DNA of 46,644 nucleotides from Roseovarius pacificus. Lineage in GTDB: Bacteria; Pseudomonadota; Alphaproteobacteria; Rhodobacterales; Rhodobacteraceae. Under the pieces are notes generated by a model. That model did not search any database, was not told where the DNA came from, and worked only from the letters and a program-made list of their open reading frames with translations. The DNA lies in NCBI RefSeq assembly GCF_900142665.1, contig NZ_FRBR01000021.1, positions 1 to 46,644 on the forward strand, in the 5' to 3' direction. Shown here in pieces: positions 40,857 through 46,644 of this stretch (the first letter of the stretch is position 1; each line of letters opens with the position of its first letter). The position numbers and the translations under genes were made by a program.

Positions 40857-41381
40857 TCAGCTTGAGAGGCGATGGGTGGGGGCGCTCGTCTCGTCCCCGG
40901 AATGGTGCCTCAGCCAGGCATTGATGCGATTGGCGATCTGCCCAGGCCCGTCGCCCGATACGCCCCAGCGCGACAGCGCGACCCGTGTCGCCGGGCGTGT
41001 GTTGCGAAAGACCAGCATCACCTTCGATGTCGTGCGGCTCTCTTGCGAGGTATGGCTGCGGTCCAGTTCGGCACTGTCGAGCACTTCCAGCGGATAGTCC
41101 CACTGGCGCATGCCGAGGCGCGATGTCCGGGTGATGCTGACCAGCCCCGATCCGGCGTCCAGCCTCAGCCGTGTGCGCTCGGACAGGGCGATGTATCCCG
41201 CGACGAAGGCCCCATTCAGCCCAATCAGCAGCACCAGTGCGGTCAGGAACTCGCCCCCGATCAGATTGGCCAGCCCGATCAGCGTGACCGGCAGGACAGG
41301 CAGCATGACAAACCACAGGATGAAGCGCGGTATCCCCAGCTCCAGTTCCAGAAGATCGGGCGTATTCGTTTCGATGCTCAT
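40857..41381 (-). CDS. Membrane protein, tandem paralogue A
   Basis: A 174-residue protein: a short acidic N-terminus (LLELELGIPRFILWFVMLPV), two membrane helices (about residues 21-65), then a soluble beta-rich domain (ERTRLRLDAGSGLVSITRTS, LEVLDSAELDRSH) and a final helix INAWLRHH. The layout matches the next gene (41378-41905) segment by segment, so they are tandem paralogues. It resembles small membrane proteins with a PH-like soluble part, but no family is certain. It overlaps the upstream paralogue by 4 nt. Confidence 0.72.
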   Translation of the reverse strand: MSIETNTPDLLELELGIPRFILWFVMLPVLPVTLIGLANLIGGEFLTALVLLIGLNGAFVAGYIALSERTRLRLDAGSGLVSITRTSRLGMRQWDYPLEVLDSAELDRSHTSQESRTTSKVMLVFRNTRPATRVALSRWGVSGDGPGQIANRINAWLRHHSGDETSAPTHRLSS

Positions 41382-41905
41382 GACGGGGCTCTCTGTTCGC
41401 GGCGAGATAGCCACCCATTGATGAGGCCGGTCAGATGCGCCACCTCGTCAGGGTCCGGCCGGAACATGGGCACGACGATCTCACGCCGCTCCGGTCCCGA
41501 TCCGCATACCAGGACCAGCCGGGTCTCATCGTTTCCCGCAGCCGTTCCATAATGCGCGACGCTTTCCAGCCTGTGCAGGTCCGAGAGTGCGCATGTCTCT
41601 TCATGTCGCCCGCGCAAGGTGGTCACGCGCAGCCGGGCAAACCCCGCATCCCGATCCAGGCGCAATTGTGTCAGTTGCACTGCCTCGTGCAGGTAGAGCC
41701 ATCCGATCAGGCCCACCATGGCCAGCAGGATGATCCCCGTGCCGGTAGCGCCGTCGGTGATGGCCGCGAGGCCCGACGCGATCGCCACCAGCATCATCAC
41801 TACGGCAATCGCCGCCCGCCGGATCGGACGGTTTTCGATCTCCAGCACGATGTCGGAGTCTTGCGTCACACGCAGCGGGTCGGCCAGGAACCCGGCGAGT
41901 GTCAT
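41378..41905 (-). CDS. Membrane protein, tandem paralogue B
   Basis: A 175-residue protein of the same plan as its neighbour: an acidic beta start (DSDIVLEIENRP), two membrane helices (about 29-70), a beta-rich part (QLRLDRDAGFARLRVTTLRG, LSDLHRLESVAHYG) and a closing helix INGWLSRRE. ATG 41905 overlaps the upstream gene's stop. Function unknown; with paralogue A it may form a heteromeric membrane complex. Confidence 0.72.
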   Translation of the reverse strand: MTLAGFLADPLRVTQDSDIVLEIENRPIRRAAIAVVMMLVAIASGLAAITDGATGTGIILLAMVGLIGWLYLHEAVQLTQLRLDRDAGFARLRVTTLRGRHEETCALSDLHRLESVAHYGTAAGNDETRLVLVCGSGPERREIVVPMFRPDPDEVAHLTGLINGWLSRREQRAPS

Positions 41906-42381
41906 GACGTAGCACCCAGCGAGGTATCGATCCGCCCCTCGACATTTCGACAATCGTCAGGGGTATCCCGGCGGCACAGAACCGCCGAAAAATCGGTCCG
42001 AATCCGGCCTTCGCCCTCAAGCTCCAGAAGGTCGATCTGCATCCGCGGCGGCTCTTCCTCGCTTTCCCGGACCGCGCCTGCCATCGTCCCGCGATCCGGT
42101 CGCATGTCGATGGTCAGACCGGCGGGCAGCGTATCGCCCGAGGGCTTATCATGAAAGATCACGCCGATAGAAACGCCGCCGTCACCGAGCGCATGCAGGT
42201 CGATCATGGTCAGCGGGCCGATATCGGTGATCTGTACCATCGCCGAGCCGTCATCCTCACGCAGCACCTGCCAATTCAGTTCTTCATCGTTCAGGCTTGC
42301 CCTGATCTCGCCAATGGCCTCCAACGCGCCGACCGGGGCCGCGATGCCGAAGGACAGGATAAGTGAGGGAAACAGCTTCAT
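41902..42381 (-). CDS. Small secreted protein, CRR-type C-terminus
   Basis: A 159-residue protein with a signal peptide (1-19, cleavage near VGALE) and a beta-rich body, ending FSAVLCRRDTPDDCRNVEGR with IDTSLGATS. The ending aligns with the 179-residue protein at 36943-37482. The two Cys residues probably form a disulfide. Function unknown. The stop overlaps the next gene (ATGA). Confidence 0.72.
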   Translation of the reverse strand: MKLFPSLILSFGIAAPVGALEAIGEIRASLNDEELNWQVLREDDGSAMVQITDIGPLTMIDLHALGDGGVSIGVIFHDKPSGDTLPAGLTIDMRPDRGTMAGAVRESEEEPPRMQIDLLELEGEGRIRTDFSAVLCRRDTPDDCRNVEGRIDTSLGATS

Positions 42382-42389
42382 CGCCTATC

Positions 42390-42938
42390 CTACCGGCTTA
42401 TCAGCTGCTCGCGGACGCCCCGCGCGGAATTGCGTTTCGTTCCCATCGCCTCATTGGCCGAGAAAAAACTGATGATCCCGTCCGAGCGCCGTGCGCCGGT
42501 GCCGAACTGCCATTCGAATTGCGGGGCCGAAGCGATCTGACAATCCTGGACCAGAGCCCATTCGAAGGGCTCCGGGACCATCATATGAAACTGCGGGTCC
42601 ATCGCCTTGCCATGCACAAAATCATAGCGCAGCGGCTTGTTACCACCTCGAACCGGCACCAGTTCGGTCTGAATGCCGTCCGTACCCAGATATAATCGGT
42701 TGCGATTCTGATCATAGATGATCTCGAATGTGCTCTTCTGAACGCCGATTGCCACACTCGCTCCAATAGCGGTTTCGGTCCACCTTCCCGCAATTAACGG
42801 ACCGATCTGGCGCAGGTCGAAATTGCCCGCGCGGTGGACGTCGGCGCGGCAGATCGGGTTGGGCGGCTCATTGGCCAATGCTGGCGTTGCCGTAGCGATC
42901 AGCAGGGCTGCAATTCGGGCAAGGGTGGCTCCAGTCAT
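42390..42938 (-). CDS. Secreted protein of unknown function
   Basis: A 182-residue protein with a signal peptide (1-22, TPALANEPP) and a beta-rich body: NPICRADVHRAGNFDLRQIG, KSTFEIIYDQNRNRLYLGTD, WALVQDCQIASAPQFEWQFG. Two cysteines may pair. No family recognised. ATG 42938 is 1 nt after the stop of the upstream gene; it is 8 nt before the next one, so it is inside the same operon. Confidence 0.68.
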   Translation of the reverse strand: MTGATLARIAALLIATATPALANEPPNPICRADVHRAGNFDLRQIGPLIAGRWTETAIGASVAIGVQKSTFEIIYDQNRNRLYLGTDGIQTELVPVRGGNKPLRYDFVHGKAMDPQFHMMVPEPFEWALVQDCQIASAPQFEWQFGTGARRSDGIISFFSANEAMGTKRNSARGVREQLISR

Positions 42939-42939
42939 C

Positions 42940-43419
42940 TCAGTCAAGCTCTCCAAGCCGGGCGTCGAAGCTGAAAGTGACGGGCCGGGTTTCGGATGCG
43001 GGGCCGCCGCTAACCTGCCCGGTGAGCGTGCCCCGCAAGGCAACGATCCCGTCGCCCGGCGCGATTTCGTCCAGCGCCAGCGTCAAGCTGTCCTGATCTC
43101 CACTCCAGTTCCGACCCATATCGCGGGCGAAGGTGATAGTAAGCGCTATCTCACCGGGCGTGGGCAGTTCGCCGTTGATCGTCAGACCCAGATTGACCGG
43201 CCCCTGATCGCCCTCCATCTGTGCAGCAAGGAAAGAGGCATCGGCGTAGTTGCCGATAATCGTCGCGCCGGACAGCTCGGGGGCAACGGTCAGTTCCAGC
43301 GGCTGATCGCCGAAACTGCCGGTAACCAGCCCGCCCGGCTCGTCGGCCAGCGCCGGCAGCGCCAGCAGACAGGCCAGAACGGGTACACTCGTCTTTTGCA
43401 CGGTCGAAAGAATGGTCAA
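42940..43419 (-). CDS. Small secreted protein, first gene of the VWA cluster
   Basis: A 159-residue protein with a signal peptide (1-25, ALPALADEP) and a body like the other small secreted proteins nearby (alternating beta strands, VTFSFDARLGELD at the end) but without their paired cysteines. The start is TTG 43419, with AGAGGA 7 nt upstream; no ATG is near. It heads a seven-gene operon running to the VWA gene. Function unknown. Confidence 0.65.
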   Translation of the reverse strand: MTILSTVQKTSVPVLACLLALPALADEPGGLVTGSFGDQPLELTVAPELSGATIIGNYADASFLAAQMEGDQGPVNLGLTINGELPTPGEIALTITFARDMGRNWSGDQDSLTLALDEIAPGDGIVALRGTLTGQVSGGPASETRPVTFSFDARLGELD

Positions 43420-43473
43420 GAGTGGTTCCTCTTGCTGCTTGATCCCAAGGGTAGCATTCTCCAGGATCGGCTG

Positions 43474-43493
43474 CCCCGTTCGTTTGAACGGGG
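43474..43493. promoter_or_regulatory. Perfect palindrome overlapping a sigma-70 promoter
   Basis: CCCCGTTC (43474-43481), GTTT loop, GAACGGGG (43486-43493): a perfect 8+8 hyphenated palindrome in the gap between the VWA cluster and the signalling operon. A sigma-70-like promoter TTGAAC (43484-43489), 18 nt, TATGCT (43508-43513) reads toward the signalling operon, so the palindrome covers its -35. This is the expected place for an operator, perhaps of the regulator encoded at 45368. Confidence 0.5.
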
Positions 43494-43548
43494 AACATGC
43501 AGTTTCTTATGCTAAAGTCGCACCAGAACTGAGTTTTCACGTTAGGCT

Positions 43549-44037
43549 ATGGTGATGAACTTGCGGCATCGCATTACTCGAATCGCGCTGATCGCGGCGC
43601 TTGTGCTCCCCGCCGTGCCGGTGGCCGCCGAGAGCGTTCTGCTGACCCTGACCGGGGCCGTTACGGATGGCAGGGTGGAACTGACACGCGCAGATTTCGA
43701 AGCGATGGACTGGCATGAGTTTGCCACATCGACCAGCGTCACCGATAATCGGCCAGAGTTTCGCGGCGTGCTGATGCGCGACATCCTTACCCGCGCCGGG
43801 GCCGAGGGAAGTCATGTGCGCGCCACGGCGTTGAACGATTATGTCATCGACATCCCGGTCGCGGATTTCCACCGTTTCGATGTTCTGGCCGCACTTTACA
43901 TGGACGGCGTACCCCTGAGCCCGCGTGACAAGGGTCCGGTCTGGATCGTCTATCCGCGCGACGATCACGGCATTCTGGCCGATATCCGGTATGACATGCG
44001 ATGGGTCTGGCAGCTTGTCGCACTGCATGTGCAATGA
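43549..44037 (+). CDS. Periplasmic molybdopterin-binding-fold protein
   Basis: A 162-residue protein with a signal peptide (1-27) and a small oxidoreductase molybdopterin-binding-like domain: LTLTGAVTDGRVELTRADFE, MDWHEFATS, RGVLMRDIL, DYVIDIPVADFHRFDVLAAL, GPVWIVYPRDD. There is no cysteine anywhere, so the Mo-ligating Cys of sulfite oxidase/YedY-type enzymes is lacking and catalysis is unlikely. It is coupled to the histidine kinase gene by a 4-nt overlap, so a periplasmic sensing role for that kinase is likely. ATG 43549 or 43555 may be the start. Confidence 0.75.
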   Translation: MVMNLRHRITRIALIAALVLPAVPVAAESVLLTLTGAVTDGRVELTRADFEAMDWHEFATSTSVTDNRPEFRGVLMRDILTRAGAEGSHVRATALNDYVIDIPVADFHRFDVLAALYMDGVPLSPRDKGPVWIVYPRDDHGILADIRYDMRWVWQLVALHVQ

Positions 44038-45371
44038 CCGGCCCGCGAGAGTGGATACGATATCTGGGGCTGGGCGGTCTGGTGCTGATTTGTCTGGGCC
44101 TTTCGGGGCTGGCTGCGTGGCAGCTTGTCCAACTGGAACGTCAGATGCGGATCGACGCCACCGAAAACATGATCTGGGTTTTTGGCCAGACGCAGATCGA
44201 GGCATTGAACCTTGCGCTGGCGCTTTCGGACGAGGCTGCACCGCAACAGGTTCAGACTCGCTTTGACGTGCTGCTTTCCCGGCTGACGCTGCTGGAAGGC
44301 GGGCCGCAACGCCGCTTTCTCGAAGATGCGGGGATTTCCGAAACGCTTGCAGGCTGGCGCAGCGGGCTTCTGGCGCTTGACCCCGCGCAAGGGGCCGATC
44401 CGGTCGCACTGCGGGCATATGTTACGGCGCTGGTCGCGGCCCTGCGGGGCAAGGCCAGTCTGGTGATGTCCCACGAATGGCAGATTCAGGCTGCGCGGCT
44501 GGACCGTCTGGGGCATCTGCACCGGCTTGCGCTGGCATCGATCCTGGGGGCTGCGGTAGCAGGGATGGGACTGGCGACAATCCTGATAGATCGCGAGAGG
44601 CGATTGATGAAGGGGCGGCTGGATCGCCTGCGGGCTGAAAAGCTGGCCGGCGATCTGGAACGCGAACGCGAAACCTCCGAGAACCACCGTCGGTTCGCCG
44701 ATCTGATTGCCCATCAACTCCGCACGCCGCTGGCTGTGATCGACAGCGCCATGCACCGCCTGACGCGGCGCGGCACCGACCCGGTTCCGCCAGAACTGAT
44801 CTCGGAAAAGGCGGCCGTCTCGCGCGAGGCGGTTGCCCGGCTTGTGAAGCTGACGGATACTGCGCTGATGATGTCACGGCTGGAACGTGATGCGGTTCTT
44901 CCCCACCTGAGTGCTCATGACCTGCGTGATCTGGTGACCTCGGTCATTGACGACCTGGTGGTAACGGCGCAGGATCGCGACCCCTCCCGCATCCGGCAGC
45001 AGGCCCAGGCGGCGCCGATGGTCGCGCTCTGCGATCCGGCGCTGACTGGCGAAATCCTGTCCAACCTGCTCTGCAATGCGCTTTTGTATTCCCCGCCAGA
45101 TAGCCGCGTCGATGTCGGGGTTTCGCAAACACGGACTCACATCGTCTGTCGGGTCAAGGACCGGGGGAGGGGCATGTCGCCTGAAGAGATCGCGCGTGCC
45201 TTTGACAGGTTCCGCCGTGGCAGTGGGCACGAAACCCTGCCCGGTTCCGGGCTGGGGCTGACACTTGCACGCCATCTCGCCCGGATGCAGGGGGGCGAGG
45301 TGAGTCTGACGCCACGCGCCGGAGGAGGCCTGACAGCTGCGCTTTACTTGCCGAGGGAGGCCTCTGCATGA
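44034..45371 (+). CDS. Sensor histidine kinase
   Basis: A 445-residue membrane kinase: helix 1 (about 10-32), a periplasmic helical sensor region (33-163), helix 2 (164-186), a short coiled linker, HisKA with phospho-acceptor His227 (FADLIAHQLRTPLAVID) and an ATPase domain with N-box NLLCNALLYSPPD and G-boxes DRGRGMS and GSGLGLTLAR. Upstream it overlaps the molybdopterin-fold protein, downstream the regulator, each by 4 nt, so all three form one signalling unit. Confidence 0.9.
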   Translation: MTGPREWIRYLGLGGLVLICLGLSGLAAWQLVQLERQMRIDATENMIWVFGQTQIEALNLALALSDEAAPQQVQTRFDVLLSRLTLLEGGPQRRFLEDAGISETLAGWRSGLLALDPAQGADPVALRAYVTALVAALRGKASLVMSHEWQIQAARLDRLGHLHRLALASILGAAVAGMGLATILIDRERRLMKGRLDRLRAEKLAGDLERERETSENHRRFADLIAHQLRTPLAVIDSAMHRLTRRGTDPVPPELISEKAAVSREAVARLVKLTDTALMMSRLERDAVLPHLSAHDLRDLVTSVIDDLVVTAQDRDPSRIRQQAQAAPMVALCDPALTGEILSNLLCNALLYSPPDSRVDVGVSQTRTHIVCRVKDRGRGMSPEEIARAFDRFRRGSGHETLPGSGLGLTLARHLARMQGGEVSLTPRAGGGLTAALYLPREASA

Positions 45372-46333
45372 CCGCACCACTGATCCTGTGTGTCGAGGAT
45401 GAACCGTCGCTGCGCGACGACATCGCGTTCGAACTGCACGAGGCCGGCTATGCCGTGACCGCTGTCGCAGATGCGCGCGAGGCATTGACCTTTCTGGAAA
45501 GCCGGCGCCCCGATCTGATCCTGTGCGATATCCTGATGCCCGGCATGGACGGAAGAGGCTTCATGTCCCATTTGCGTCAGAGCCGGCCTGATCTCGACGA
45601 CGTGCCCTTCATCTTCCTGACCGCCCTGTCCTCACGCCAGCAGGTCATCGAAGGGCGCATCGCCGGGGCCGACGACTATCTGACCAAACCCATTGATTAC
45701 GACCTGCTGCGTGCAACCGTTGAATCGCGTCTGAACCGGATGCAGCGGTTGCGCGCAATGCCCGGAGACCGGTCCGGCCTGACCGCACTGGATCGTCTGG
45801 CCATCGGAGTGGTGCTGCTCGACGCCAATGGCGGCGTAGTCCATGCCAATCCTCTCGCTCGGCGCCTGTCCGGCGAGGCCGGCATCTTGCTGAGCGGGCG
45901 CATCACCACCAGCGGCGAGGATGGCCGGAAACTGTCCGCACTGATCGCCGCGTTGATTTCCGATGAAGGAATGGCGCCAACGGGCTTGCGCCTGGATGCC
46001 GGGTGTCATCTCATGATTGTCGGGATGTCGCTGCCGGCGCGCGCGCACCATGACGAGGCAGTCGCCATGCTGATCCTGAGCGGCGCGGATGGCCAGCCTC
46101 CTCTGGATAATGCGACCCTTGGCCAGCTGTTCGACCTGACCCCGATGGAAGCCCAAGTCGCTTGTTTGCTAGCCGAAGGATTGCGCCGCAACCAGATTGC
46201 GGACCGGTTGGCGATCTCCGGCACGACCGTCGCATTTCATCTGCGAAACATCTTCGCCAAGACCGGTGTGCAAAGGCAGGCGGAACTGGTGGCGCTGGTT
46301 CTGTCGGTGCCACTGGCACGACCCGTGATCTGA
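45368..46333 (+). CDS. REC-PAS-like-LuxR response regulator
   Basis: A 321-residue regulator. The receiver domain (1-120) has phospho-acceptor Asp54 (LCDILMPGMD), Thr85 and Lys107. A PAS-like part (about 135-240) begins LTALDRLAIGVVLLDANGGV and resembles the PAS-like region of LuxR regulators. A C-terminal LuxR helix-turn-helix (about 258-315) has LTPMEAQVACLLAEGLRRNQ and ISGTTVAFHLRNIFAKTGVQ. It pairs with the adjacent HisKA kinase, and may control the divergent VWA operon through the palindrome at 43474. Confidence 0.88.
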   Translation: MTAPLILCVEDEPSLRDDIAFELHEAGYAVTAVADAREALTFLESRRPDLILCDILMPGMDGRGFMSHLRQSRPDLDDVPFIFLTALSSRQQVIEGRIAGADDYLTKPIDYDLLRATVESRLNRMQRLRAMPGDRSGLTALDRLAIGVVLLDANGGVVHANPLARRLSGEAGILLSGRITTSGEDGRKLSALIAALISDEGMAPTGLRLDAGCHLMIVGMSLPARAHHDEAVAMLILSGADGQPPLDNATLGQLFDLTPMEAQVACLLAEGLRRNQIADRLAISGTTVAFHLRNIFAKTGVQRQAELVALVLSVPLARPVI

Positions 46334-46446
46334 GCACGGCAGGACAAAGGGTGCGTGTGACGTGGAGATCACTCATTTCCCGGGGTCATGCGCCCTTGGG
46401 CACACCCTGGCGACGAAGATGATGCACCCAATGTGAACCGGCGTGC

Positions 46447-46496
46447 AAAATTGGCCCACTTGGGAGGGTTATGAGCGAGTAAAATTGACCCACCTG
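46447..46496 (+). repeat. IS21-type terminal repeats
   Basis: AAAATTGGCCCACTTG at 46447-46462 and AAAATTGACCCACCTG at 46481-46496, 34 bp apart, differing at two positions. Tandem copies like these at the ends of IS21-family elements are transposase-binding sites. Confidence 0.7.
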
Positions 46497-46537
46497 TTTT
46501 CGCTAACATCCGCGCAAAAGTGCGGAGGAAAGAGCAG

Positions 46538-46644
46538 GTGTTACTGATGGAAAGCCTGTCGAAGATCCGACGATGGGTATTGGTTGAGGAACGCAGCCGC
46601 CGGTCTGTTGCGCGGGCAACGGAATTATCGCGGAACACGATCAA
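46538..46644 (+). CDS. IstA-like IS21 transposase, N-terminus (truncated by window)
   Basis: The visible 35 codons read MLLMESLSKIRRWVLVEERS then RRSVARATELSRNTI, the N-terminal helix-turn-helix of IS21-family IstA. GGAGG with AAAG lies about 10 nt before GTG 46538; ATG 46547 is an alternative start. The rest of the gene lies beyond the window. Confidence 0.8.
   Translation, partial: MLLMESLSKIRRWVLVEERSRRSVARATELSRNTI

Larger units (their letters stand above)
46432..46644 (+). mobile_element. Left end of an IS21-family insertion sequence (partial)
   Basis: From about 46432 (TGTGAACC) onward the DNA looks like the left end of an IS21-type element: two copies of a terminal repeat, AAAATTGGCCCACTTG (46447-46462) and AAAATTGACCCACCTG (46481-46496), precede an istA-like start. 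The window ends inside the element, so the right end and istB are not seen. The exact outer boundary and target duplication cannot be fixed. Confidence 0.75.

Noticed and set aside
1..46644. CRISPR arrays, tRNA or rRNA genes
   Set aside because: No regularly spaced short repeats, and no sequence matching tRNA or rRNA was noticed on either strand by eye.

Overview
The window looks like chromosomal DNA of an alphaproteobacterium, most likely a Rhodobacterales (Rhodobacteraceae) member. The DNA is GC-rich, operons are tightly packed with ATGA/TGATG stop-start overlaps, the C-P lyase operon is of the alphaproteobacterial kind, and several intergenic regions carry sites matching the EcfG (alphaproteobacterial general stress sigma factor) promoter GGAAC-N16/17-CGTT. 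No rRNA, tRNA or CRISPR was seen.

Layout. (1) 93-7762: divergent phnF regulator and the C-P lyase operon phnGHI-(HAD phosphatase)-phnJKLNM; no phosphonate transporter lies in the window. (2) 7766-10241, minus strand: ExbB, two ExbD and TonB, ending 3 nt from phnM. (3) 10242-10951: gene-free stretch with an orphan terminator and a possible transposase scrap. (4) 10952-20581: mostly small stress and redox genes: a DUF305 membrane protein, a glutaredoxin-MauE fusion, a UPF0114 membrane protein, Cu/Zn superoxide dismutase, an EcfG-like ECF sigma factor, a CBS-pair protein, a small membrane protein, an ATP-grasp enzyme plus CocE-type hydrolase, a NAD(P)-binding protein and a small cytosolic protein. 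(5) 20823-26353, minus strand: a caa3-type oxidase operon (subunit II with cytochrome c, fused subunits I+III, a small membrane protein, CtaG, a triheme cytochrome c). (6) 26460-33838, plus strand: a fatty-acid beta-oxidation operon (FadE, thiolase, FadJ, acetyl-CoA hydrolase/transferase family). (7) 33839-36169: decayed, lower-GC DNA with an acyl-CoA dehydrogenase pseudogene and a long hairpin. (8) 36170-43419: secreted and membrane proteins, mostly unrecognised, including an SH3 protein, a VWA protein with four C-terminal repeats and paralogous small proteins. (9) 43549-46333: a three-gene signalling operon (molybdopterin-fold periplasmic protein, histidine kinase, REC-PAS-like-LuxR regulator). 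(10) From about 46432: the left end of an IS21-family element, cut by the window edge.

The strongest pattern is that regions 4, 5 and 6 share GGAAC-N16/17-nGTT promoter sites at nearly every transcription-unit start (13518, 14848, 15656, 19153, 19250, 20606, 26362, 26415; a weaker one at 10897), with an EcfG-like sigma gene among them. I infer a general-stress-response island joining periplasmic superoxide removal, redox and copper handling, an alternative terminal oxidase and fatty-acid oxidation. The second candidate for something undescribed is the VWA/secreted-protein operon (37838-43419), divergent from the signalling operon across a perfect 8+8 bp palindrome.
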